Shown here piece after piece: positions 55,566-64,000 of a stretch of 64,000 nt of DNA. The stretch is from Gyrodactylus bullatarudis (lineage: Eukaryota; Platyhelminthes; Monogenea; Gyrodactylidea; Gyrodactylidae). Under the pieces are notes generated by a model, which was not told the DNA's origin, searched no databases, and was given only the letters and a program-made list of their open reading frames with translations. How positions within the stretch are numbered: the stretch's first letter is position 1; every line of letters begins with the position of its first letter. The stretch is taken from positions 1-64,000 of the forward strand of contig SSNU01000002.1 in assembly GCA_012064415.1 (NCBI GenBank), read 5' to 3'. A program made the translations under genes and the position numbers.

Positions 55566-56171
55566 AAACTTTTTAATTCATGTCCAGTGTACACATGTTT
55601 TCTGATTTTTTTTCCTGCATCTTGTGTTATCTGTATGTTATTTTACACAATTCAATACACACCAGTGAGTTGGGCTTCTTTTTGACAAATAAAGAATTAA
55701 AAAAAAACAAGAAATTCAATGAAAAAATAGCTCATTGAAAACAAAAATCACTGTTGTTACTTAGCAAATTCAACAGGGATTTTGGATAATTAGATCATAT
55801 CAAGTCGATCTCCAACTGGTTTTGTTAGTTTCACGCCTCACACAAAAGCAAGACAGTTGTTACTCCAATCAAACACTTAGATTGTAAGTTTCAAAGTTTC
55901 AATAAATACAAATAAACTCTTGCATTTCATAATTTATTAATTTTAACAATCCTAAAGTCAAATCAAATCAATTCTAGTGAAACCATCGAATCTGTAAATA
56001 AGCAACATGTAGAAATTACAGTGTTTTTAGACAATTAACCTACTAGCAAAGTGTGGTCACTGGTAATTACTATATCCTTATGAACTCTAACTTGATGGAG
56101 ATTGTCTTCTCTCACCTAGATGTTAGAAATTCAGATAAGCAAGTGTCAATTCCATAAGAGAGTAAAATAAC

Positions 56172-56232
56172 TCACGTTGGCAGATGTAGACGCGTTTTGT
56201 CCTTATTAGGACTCGTCAGTACACCATAGCTA
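56172..56232 (-). ncRNA. Hammerhead ribozyme in single-unit element
   Basis: CTGACGAG, stem II TCC-TAATAA-GGA and CGCGTC are conserved. The stem I strands CTATGGTGTA and TACATCTGCCAACGTG can pair with one mismatch. The GAAA box reads AAAA (CGAAAC changed to CAAAAC), which should damage catalysis. Confidence 0.75.
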
Positions 56233-56290
56233 GGATTCGTACCCAGGTCTTCAACGTTGTGAGGCAACGCTTCTAACCACTAGGCCAGAA
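56233..56290 (-). promoter_or_regulatory. tRNA-like Pol III promoter of the single-unit element
   Basis: The A box TGGCCTAGTGG is perfect. The B box reads GGTACGAATCC, one change from GGTTCGAATCC. The anticodon-arm-like GTTGCCTCACAAC is retained. Spacing and order match the 15.0-kb copy. Confidence 0.75.
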
Positions 56291-56379
56291 CCCCGTTCGT
56301 CTCCTATTACTCAACACTCCCATGGTATTGACACCACTTACACACTGGTTTTTTGTAAATAAGCAACATGTATATCCAT

Positions 56380-56555
56380 ATGAACCTGCAATTTTTCAAA
56401 TCGTCAAGTCTTTTACATGGACGATCAAAATTCCTGATAAGAGATTGTCCAACGAGCAAAGAATCATTGAAAAGAGTTACAAAGAGAAAGTTGAACTAGA
56501 ATGGGAAGTAGCTAGAAATTTTGATTTAGTAGACAAATTTAAACTTCGTTAAAAA
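56380..56555 (+). pseudogene. Unrecognised domain related to the 9.1-kb remnant
   Basis: The frame reads PYEPAIFQIVKSFTWTIKIPDKR, LSNEQRIIEKSYKEKVELEWEV and DLVDKFKLR before a stop. The second half aligns with IRDCLVGQRTIGLCYKEKIDLD and NLVEKLKLRHKN on the minus strand at 9.2-9.4 kb. Two independent copies with conserved residues imply a real protein, probably from a TE, but I cannot name it. Confidence 0.4.
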
Positions 56556-56958
56556 AATAGAAAAACAAGCGAAAAAAGAGGCGATAAAGAAAACTATATT
56601 CTAAAGAATTTTTTATTAGTTGAAAAAATCTTTGATTGAACTTCGATTTCATCTTCATCAAAAGTTAAACATGAGTATGAGTTTTCATCTTGAGAGATGA
56701 TATCGAATATTTTAGAAGAAAACATAGATAGAATTCTGATTTTTTTACTAGACGCTATATAGTATAATTTTTCGAAAAATAAAGAATATTCCATTGGGGG
56801 GAGATTTTTTTTGGAAATCCATGAGTACTAGTTTTTCTCCTTCAGAAAATTAAAGAATTTATTCCAATGTGCGGCAATCCTCTTTTTTATTTTTCTTTCC
56901 TTGTTTTAATATCATTAAGTTTAAATTTTCATTAAGTTTAAATTTTCATCGAAACTCA

Positions 56959-57438
56959 ATGTCTTCAAAGCCAAAAAGAACTACTCGTTTGCCTGAAAAA
57001 AGTCATCGCATTTCTACTGATGGATCCATCTCTGACAATCCATATCCAAAATATATTACTGTTGAAGGATTATTTGAACTAATGAACATACTCAAACAGA
57101 TCAATACTCGCATTACAGACGAAAACACTTCAATGAAAACAGAAATAAACCAACTCAAGAAACAAATGAATATTTGTGAGTCCTTTTATAGTTTTCCCTT
57201 TGCTAATAAACAAGAGGACTCCAATTATTCGCTAAATGATCTTAAAATAGTTGATTAAAAAATAAATTCTATGGTCAATGTGATTAATCAACGGAATGAA
57301 AAATCAAAAAACCTCATTATCTATAACCTGCCTGAAACCGAAAATGATATTCCTAATGTTCATGGTTACTTAGATAAACTTGAAAATAAAATTGAGAATA
57401 TCATAAAAATAACTCGAATTGGCAAACATTCTACATGA
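56959..57438 (+). pseudogene. LINE ORF1 (coiled coil plus RRM-like), one nonsense codon
   Basis: From the ATG at 56959: a basic Ser-rich start, ITVEGLFELMN, and a coiled-coil helix (TRITDENTSMKTEINQLKKQM). One in-frame TAA follows (57256, where the 38-kb copy has CAA). The same frame then continues with an RRM-like segment (RNEKSKNLIIYNLPETEND) and ITRIGK to 57438. That order (coiled coil, RRM) is the usual ORF1p layout for RNA-binding chaperones of non-LTR elements. The 38-kb copy lacks the RRM part. Confidence 0.75.
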
Positions 57439-57439
57439 C

Positions 57440-58015
57440 TCCTGTCACAACAACTCCTATCAACAATAATATACGTATTAATGATAAAATAATAAACCCC
57501 AAATTCACGGTTCGTGATTTAGGAGTTAAATCAGTAATTTTCTTGATTTTACAGAACATTATAAGGAAATCTATAGGTCTTTTGTCAGTAGATGTATACA
57601 AATACACAAATGTATCAAAAATAACTTTATGAAGGTATTCTTATACAAAATGGTGGCCCGAACTGTTGTCGAGTTCTGCTCTGGATGTTGGAAGCCAGAA
57701 AAAATTGAATGGTCCAAGAAGTTTTTAGAGAGTCACCAGAACTTTTCGAAACAAACTATCTGCCCAGTACAGAAAACAACTTGGTTAACCCTCAGAGTCT
57801 ATCAAAATTCGAAGAGATATAAAAAGTCTCATACTTATTAGAAAATCCCTGAGGCCCCAGAGAATCTCTAGACTTAGAGAACGCTACAGAATTGAAGGTC
57901 ATGTAAAAAATCTAGCTATTTTAAATCGATGTAAAAAACACTTTGATAAACTACCTAACTCTTTAAAGAGAAAAAACTTGGAAGAGTTCTCTCAAGAAAT
58001 TAAAACCAGATTATA
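57440..58015 (+). pseudogene. LINE ORF2 3' end
   Basis: KFTVRDLGV, then after frame breaks FLYKMVARTVVEFCSGCWKPEK, FRNKLSAQYRKQLGLPSES, LRERYRIEGHVKNLAILNR and LPNSLKRKNLEEF. This aligns residue by residue with 25385-25816. ORF1 and the ORF2 C-terminus are joined with endonuclease and RT deleted. Confidence 0.75.
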
Positions 58016-58364
58016 AACTAAAAAAAACGAAAAGAAGTTATTATTATTAAATGTATATACAATACCAGGTTTTTCTTGAAGTATATTTTAAAGACCAAGA
58101 TATATATATATACTAGTGTCAAAATATTTAGTAAATCAACATCAAATTACTCAAAATATTTCTTGTGAAGATATTTATTGTTTTGCTAATCATTTTTCAT
58201 ATTTATTCATTTTTATTCTTCTCAACTGACTCTTCATAAATATCAAAGTCTTCACTGATCATTAGAATTAAAAAGTTAAAATTTACCAGTCTAAAACTAA
58301 TTTGTTGAAAGTAGCTTGAAATACCATGTATCTAGAGCCATTGCAAAGACAAAAAAATAATACA

Positions 58365-58736
58365 GTTGTACCTCTATAAAAAATGTAACAAACCTATCCC
58401 TCTCCTCCTTGCCCCTTTTAAGTTGAGTAAAATAATGTATAGCTACTATAAAGTAGGTTTATGAGTGTCAAACTTTCCAAAAATATAAAATTCAGTTAAA
58501 AAATATTTTTCCTCCTTTTCGTCTTTTCACACTTTTGACCTATACCCTCTCCCCTTATTAACACCCACAATTGGGGAACAACTGTAATTATAGCTTACAT
58601 CACTCTTTTCCCTATAATCACACTGAGTTATTCAACGATTAACTCGAAATATTAATGAGTGATCAATCCATCTTATACAACTACAAATTTCAACGTTCAA
58701 AGAATCGGCATTTGGTATTTTATTCTCCTGAAAGGG
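58365..58736 (+). repeat. Partial copy of the 49.5-kb TIR element
   Basis: ACAGTTGTACCTCTATAAAA through GAATCGGCATTTGGTATTTT matches 49489-49985. It lacks the roughly 110-bp segment at 49635-49745, which is therefore either an insertion in the 49-kb copy or a deletion here. It stops where the PLE fragment begins. Confidence 0.75.
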
Positions 58737-58970
58737 TCATGTATCGGCTTGGTACAAGAAACTGAAATTGGTCACATCAGCAGTGTGACTTATATTGCAA
58801 AGGTGCTCCGCTGAACCGACGTTGACTACTCGCAGATGTTCCTTAATTCTTACTTTCACTGGTTTGACAGTCTGTTCCACATACTTCGAGCCACAAGAAC
58901 AGTTGAATAGGTACAGTTGTATCATAAAGTAAAGTCTCGTTATCATATTCATCATCTCATGGAATATCAT
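58737..58970 (-). pseudogene. PLE GIY-YIG endonuclease fragment
   Basis: The minus strand reads LYLFNCSCGSKYVEQTVKPVKVRIKEHLR, then SAEHLCNISHTADVTNFSFLYQADT. It resembles the 33-kb copy (YVGQTVRPVKERIKEHL...HMADVTNFSILFQ). YVE replaces YVG/YIG, so the conserved Gly is lost. It is truncated at both ends. Confidence 0.75.
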
Positions 58971-59230
58971 AACTATACTTTTATGTATATGGGTTTATTA
59001 ATTTATAAATATAAGCTATTAATATTAACTAAACATCTAAACTTTAATTTGATCACATCCTAAGCAAGTAAAAATCACGTATTTTTTAACACTTTCAAAT
59101 CTCACTTAATAAATAGAATAAGAATTAAAAGTTGTTCTATATGAAGTTGATAATTGCTAAATGTTTCATTTTTCGTTTGAAAAACTTGAATTATTATTCA
59201 TTAGGAGAGGATATACGAGTTGGAGTCATT
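58971..59230. other. Non-coding spacer
   Basis: AT-rich; nothing is recognised up to the target duplication at the left end of the Merlin element. Confidence 0.4.
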
Positions 59231-60972
59231 GGCTAAAGTTAAGATCAGTTCCCCGCTCATAAATTCTTTATTACTCAAAAGTAATCACTGAGACTTTAAA
59301 ATATTAAATATATGGATAAATTATTATGATTGACTCACTTCTTAACAATTTTGATCCATCTCTTCAATTCCAGGTCTCCACATGTGAAAAAGGCTAAAAG
59401 TTTAGTATATCCATTTATATTCCCGCGAAATTCAAAAAATTCATCATTAAAAACAAAATCTGTCTTCTTACTATGCATTGTTTGAATACATCAATTCAAA
59501 ACACAAGTATTTTACAAATATTCAACATGACTCTAACTATTGATGGCATAACTATCCTCAATTTGGAGAAACTCTCATGCAATTTAATTGTATCAAACAT
59601 GAATAATACCATTGGTATTATTCGTCTATGCCAAAGAGTTGGTCTTATTGCCAAACTGATCCCTCATTCTTGTTCTGGAGTATCGAGATTTCTTAATCTC
59701 CAGAAACTAAACCGTTTCAAAGATGGTTATTGCTTTAAATGTCCTAAGTGCAAGTACTTAAAATCAATAAGGAAAAGTATGTTTTTTTCTATAAAATAAT
59801 TTAATTCAGATACATTCTTTGAAGGATCCAAACTCGAGCTATGGAAGATCCTACAAATTATCAGAATGGTTTCAAAGAAAACTGATAATCTAGAAAGTAT
59901 GATGGAAGAGCTCAATATAGGAAAGCCCACTGCCGTAGACTGGCGTAATTTCATGAGAGATATCTACACTGAGAGTGTGATACTTGAGGATGTAAAGATT
60001 GGTGGAGATAAGGTCGTTTGTCAAATTGACGAGTCACACTTTGTTTCGAGGAAATCCCATCGAGGACATACCCCATACTTGTGGGTTTTTGGTGGCGTTG
60101 ACGAAAAGGGCAATTGCTTCATGACAACTGTTCGAGATCGAAAAAAGGAAACACTCCTAGCTATCATCAAGAAAAGAATATTACCTGGATCGATAATTAT
60201 TTCTGATGAATTCAAGTCCTACAAATGTCTACAAAATGAAGGATACGAACATCATACAGTTTGTCATAAGTATGAGTTTGTCAGTGACAAGGGCCATCAT
60301 ACCCAGCGTATCGAAGCAATATGGGGAGCAGCAAAAAGATCCTGCTACAAAGTTAGAAATAAAAGGAAAGGCTTGCTAGACTCATACCTTAACCAATATC
60401 TATTCGAAAGAAAGAATAGAGAATCCATGTTTAGTGCGAGTATAAAAAAACTCGCAATAATATATCCTTTGTAAATTAACATTTATTATTTTAAATCAAG
60501 ATTTCTGTTTTATTCATTGAAAAAGAAAGTCTTAAATTATATAAGTTTTATTGAGACATGGTAAATAGATCTGTTGACAAAAGGAAAGATTGTTCAGAAT
60601 AGTGATGTCATCAATGGTGAGAAGCAATAAGACCAAATCCTTGGCATAGTATAATAGTATCACGAATAGTACCAGCAATGAATATTTGTAAAATACTTGT
60701 GTTTTGAATTGTTGTATTCAAACAATGCATAGTAAGAAGACAGATTTTGTTTTTAATGATGAATTTTTTGAATTTTGCGGGAATATAAATGGATATACTA
60801 AACTTTTAGCCTTTTTCACATGTGGAGACCTGGAATTGAAGAGATGGATCAAAATTGTTAAGAAGTGAGTCAATCATAATAATTTATCCATATATTTAAT
60901 ATTTTAAAGTCTCAGTGATTACTTTTGAGTAATAAAGAATTTATGAGGGGGGAACTGATCTTAACTTTAGCC
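59231..60972 (+). mobile_element. Complete Merlin DNA transposon
   Basis: TIRs 59231-59522 and 60679-60972 start GGCTAAAGTTAAGATCAG and are about 292 bp long with few differences. GAGTCATT flanks both ends (59223-59230 and 60973-60980), an 8-bp duplication as expected for Merlin. One transposase gene fills the interior. High arm similarity and a readable gene suggest recent activity. Confidence 0.9.
59527..60474 (+). CDS. Merlin transposase (DDE, IS1016/ISXO2-like) with a 33-nt intron
   Basis: The coding sequence is 59527-59776 joined to 59810-60474, 304 residues. The ATG at 59527 lies 5 nt inside the left TIR; an upstream in-frame ATG (59473) lies within the TIR. The order is: a winged/zinc-ribbon N-terminus (YCFKCPKCKYLKSIRK); the catalytic Asp in QIDESHFVSRKSHRGH; the second in GSIIISDEFKSY; and the Glu in TQRIEAIWGAAKRSCY. 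The intron has GTATGT at its 5' end and TTCAG at its 3' end. Removing it gives RKNTFFEGSKLELWKIL, which fits the family exactly, while reading through hits TAA. The enzyme would cut and paste its own DNA in the nucleus. No stop or frameshift remains. Confidence 0.88.
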
Positions 60973-61093
60973 GAGTCATTTTACACTAAAATCAAAAATG
61001 TGCTAATAATTTTTAAACAACATCAAGGAATACAGTAGTAATTTGTTTAGTCAATGTGTGAAAATCACTATTAAAATCCCCACAAATATGAAA

Positions 61094-62132
61094 AGATGAA
61101 AAACGTGTTATCGAAAACCTCCTCCAATCAAATCTCACTTTGAAAGAGATAGCGAATCATTGTGGGGTATCTCTAAAAACTGTGAGCAGAATTAAAAATG
61201 ATAAGCACACTCTTCGTGCTCCAGTCTCTGGTCGCCCGAAAAAGTTTTCCCTTCAAGAGGATATACGGCTTAAAACTATTGTGAAGAGAAATCGTACTGA
61301 AACCATTCGGTGTATACAAAAGACTTACTATCCTGATTTCAGCTATTCGTAAGTACCTATTTTAATTCAATGAACAGAACTCTTTATACGACAATGACAA
61401 GAATAGGAATAAACCAGGTGAATGCAAGACAAGTTCCCAATCTTACTGAACGACATAAAAGAGAGAGGTTGGAATTCGCCTTGAACAACATTGATATTGG
61501 CCTCTTGAATATTGGCTCGGAATGTATTTCACTGATGAAGTAACTTTCTCAAACCAAAAGTTCTCAGGATGGGAAAGAGTCCTTTTATGTGATGATCTGA
61601 CTATTGCAAGAACCAGACCCATCCGAGAAGAAAAGTTTCCAAAAAAGGTTATGTTTTTTGCAAGTATAAAGTATAACAATGGAATACAGTTAACCCCAGC
61701 ATCTGGTAATATTGATGGAAGTAAATTTATCCAACTCTCCAATCAGAATTTCAGATCATATGATGGATTCCGAAGGGAATGGCTTGATGTGCTTATGGAC
61801 CATGCCCCAGTTCATGATGCAGGTCATGTCAAAGCTTGTTTAAGAAGAGCTAGGATCAACGTCATTGATTTCCCTGCTAAAAGCCCTGATATTAATGTCA
61901 TTGAAAATGTTTTTGGGATAATGAAACGATTTTGGTAAGAAAAAGCATATTACTAACATTAACTTTACTCAAGTTTAGTTCTGGTGACGATTCCACCAAT
62001 GATATCAACAAAAAAGTTCAGAGATTGGCAAATTTCCCTGAAGTGAAGGAAGCCATAAATCAGTGTATTTTATCAATTCCTCGTCGGCTCCAGAAAATAA
62101 TAGATCTAAGAGGAGAGATGTCAGATTATTAA
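61094..62132 (+). pseudogene. Tc1-like (DD34E) transposase with two mini-introns and one frameshift
   Basis: HTH (LTLKEIANHCGVSLKTVSRIK) with a GRPKK hook, then the catalytic region: first Asp in MYFTDEVTF, second in LMDHAPVH and Glu in SPDINVIENVF, with 34 residues between the last two. Reading frames join if 61349-61377 (29 nt, GTAAGT...AACAG) and 61935-61978 (44 nt, GTAAGA...TACTAAC...TTTAG) are introns. Joined, they give SYSTLYTTMTRIG and KRFCSGDDSTND. A 1-nt shift near 61490 remains. No ATG is obvious upstream of 61140 and no TIRs could be placed. Confidence 0.75.
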
Positions 62133-62785
62133 TTATTATTATATATTAATGTACACAGATGTTCAATAAATTTTTACTTTAAATAGATGTTAATAATTAA
62201 TTACACAATGTTATCACTAGGTGTCAAACCCCTTTCAATATTAGTTATTAGGTAATCCAAGAAGAAAATTGAATATTAAGGCATATTTTTATCAATAGAA
62301 ACCATAAATACGTGAAATCTGTTGATAGATAAAGTATTGATGGGAATAACCGCACAGTCTGTGTGACCTTGAAATGACCTTGAATCCTATTGGCTAGAAT
62401 ACCACGATAATAGAAAAAATACCAATTCAAATATATTATACTAGAAATTATGTTTTCAGGTGAAAAAATTTAACAGAAATGTAATTTTTAAAAGAAATTT
62501 TTATCTATTTGTTTACAGCTTAATAATATCCTTCGAATAGCGAAACCATAATTTGGTTACTACGATTTAAAAAAATGCAATTGTAATTTGCAATTTTGTA
62601 AATTTATTCTCCTTCTTTCTAATTTTAATAAAACGTTATTGATGCAAAATAAGGTACTCTAATAATAAACCACTTGCGGCAAATTTATTAATCTTCCAAA
62701 TACCGAAAAAACTTTACATTTATTGTGTATTTTGAAAAAGTTATTGTGTTATGTTCAGACTCTATATTTTTGATACGACTTTACT
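62133..62785. other. Non-coding AT-rich spacer
   Basis: No gene or repeat boundary was found between the Tc1-like gene and the PLE. Confidence 0.4.
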
Positions 62786-62789
62786 TTCT

Positions 62790-64000
62790 GATACAACTGT
62801 ATATAACCTCATTTCTTTCCAACCAAGGAATCGGGTCTTTGTTCAGTTCAGGAATCAACTTGGTTGTTTTTTGAATCTTCAAATAAATAGGAGTTAAATC
62901 CTCAACTTCTTTTTCAACCTTAGTTCTCAGATTAGAATATTTGTTAATAAATAATTCAGGGTACCCATCTTTCATGAGAAACTCCTTCAACAATTCTTTG
63001 TCAGACGCTTTACTTACCTCGGAAGATAGGAGTTCAATTTTGAGAAATTTATTTCTAACCAGACTCTTCTTCTGGCACACCGGACTGAAGCTCAGAAAGG
63101 GAATGATTGTGATGAAACCGAAGCTTTCCTGTGCATCCTTGTTTAGGCAACCTGATTATTTTTGGTCACGAGAACATCTAGGAAATTTAACGACTCGTCA
63201 TTTTCATCTTCCTTTAAGAAACCAATGTTTGGGTGCATTGCATTCAAGTTGGAAAGAATCTCATCAACATCGTTACTACCATCAAGGACCAAAAACGTAT
63301 CGTCAATATAACGTGTATACAGGCGGCTGCCAGCGATTAGACTGTTCATCTTACCGGATTCAAGAAAGGCAAAAAACAAGTCAGCAAGCAAAGAGCCAAT
63401 TGGACTTCCCATTGCGACACCATCTATTTGTTTGGAATAGCATCCACCAAATCGAAAATCACCGTCATCATGATAAGTTCCGAGACTAAGTTTGAAGGGA
63501 TTCTGCAATTAGACGGAAATTCATTAAGTTTCTCACCAATAAACTTAACGGTTTCCCCTAGCGGGACATTAGTAAACAGGGAGTTAACATCGAATGACAC
63601 CATTTAGGACGATTCAAAATTGATCTCCCGGAGCTTTGATACGAATTCCATCGAATTCTTGACAGAGTGTTTGCATACTTCTTTTCGTAATGGGGTCAAA
63701 ATTTCAGGTAGCCATTTGACAATCTTGTGCTGGGGTGTAGCAGATATGTCAAGAATTGGTCTATATTGCAAACCTTTTGATAAATCCTTATGAATCTTGG
63801 GGAGTAGGTACAATCTGCCAATTTCATTTGATGTTGGTCTCTAGCCGTCGTCTAATTGATGTGCCCTGCCAAAAGTAGGGAATCAACTTTCTTAGTTAAG
63901 GCAATTTCAAATCCTTTGTTTCTTGTTTGGGCTTTGGCTGCATCAATAGGTCGAAATCTCTTCATATCAGAGAGATAAAATATGTGTAAAATATGAAAGA
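62790..64000 (-). pseudogene. Penelope-like RT, extends past the window end
   Basis: From high coordinates: KRFRPIDAAKAQ, LYLLPKIHKDLSKGLQYRPI, HKIVKWLPEILTPLRKEVCKHS, motif A (MVSFDVNSLFTNVPLGET), motif B ([24 protein letters not shown]), intact motif C YTRYIDDTFLVLDG, then SLNFLDVLVTKNN. After a stop comes the linker (CQKKSLVRNKFLKIE to IPWLERNEVIYSCIRK). The RT core motifs are the best preserved in the window. Breaks occur near 63840, 63606, 63510 and 63143. The endonuclease is missing from the first residues of GIY-YIG onward. Confidence 0.85.

Larger units (their letters stand above)
56012..56355 (-). mobile_element. tRNA-headed hammerhead element, single unit with target duplication
   Basis: TAAATAAGCAACATGTA flanks both sides (55995-56011 and 56356-56372), a 17-bp duplication. 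On the minus strand the order is leader, A box, B box, hammerhead, and a 3' body ending GTCTAAAAACACTGTAATTTC. Length is 344 bp. This copy gives the monomer of the element seen as a foldback at 14.8 kb. The first bases outside the right end (CAACATGTATATCC) are not TE-like. Confidence 0.85.

Noticed and set aside
62941..63489. A 182-codon plus-strand open frame
   Set aside because: It lies antisense to PLE RT and linker motifs on the minus strand and has no domain signature.
1..64000. A CRISPR array, bacterial operon or host housekeeping gene
   Set aside because: No regularly spaced short direct repeats, no bacterial gene arrangement and no recognisable host protein domain were found on either strand.

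Overview
This window is eukaryotic, very probably from an invertebrate animal. It is strongly AT-rich and has no bacterial gene layout. Every coding segment I can identify belongs to a transposable element (TE): Penelope-like elements (PLEs) with reverse transcriptase (RT) plus a GIY-YIG endonuclease, Merlin, Tc1, mariner, pogo/Tigger-like and Ginger-like DNA transposons, a LINE, and a gag-protease fragment. I see no ordinary host gene. Two transposase genes read through only if introns of 29, 33 and 44 nt are removed, which suggests a host that splices very short introns. Some flatworms and a few other lineages do this, but I cannot name the species.

Layout. 0-5 kb: an old PLE. 5.2-8.3 kb: a Merlin element whose left terminal inverted repeat (TIR) was split by a PLE. 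9.9-10.5 kb: a long-TIR MITE. 12.4-18.1 kb: PLE remnants, pogo-like pieces and two copies of a tRNA-headed short element carrying a hammerhead ribozyme (HHR). 18.5-20.6 kb: two Ginger-like MITEs. 21.4-25.8 kb: PLE remnants and a LINE split by a short PLE insertion. 27.2-27.5 kb: a 255-bp palindrome. 28.5-32.6 kb: two copies of one Tc1 element. 32.6-35.8 kb: a PLE, a third Ginger-like MITE and a fragment of the tRNA/HHR element. 38-46 kb: LINE, pogo-like, gag-protease, Merlin, mariner and PLE pieces. 46-58.9 kb: low-density repeats, PLE ends, a TIR element, the best-bounded tRNA/HHR element and a second LINE. 59.2-61.0 kb: a complete Merlin. 61.1-62.1 kb: a Tc1-like gene. 62.8-64.0 kb: a PLE that runs off the window.

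Three themes connect the pieces. (1) Self-cleaving RNA: PLE ends carry HHR motifs whose predicted cut lies 32-36 nt before an ATG that opens the PLE reading frame, and a separate 344-bp element joins a tRNA-like promoter to a Schistosoma-type HHR. That second element looks like a SINE or metazoan retrozyme that PLE machinery could mobilise. (2) PLE proteins of several subfamilies end in a basic stretch next to a motif resembling a PCNA-interacting (PIP) box. (3) Intact or near-intact termini and target-site duplications (TSDs) on Merlin and Ginger-like elements suggest fairly recent DNA-transposon activity, while most coding regions are broken.
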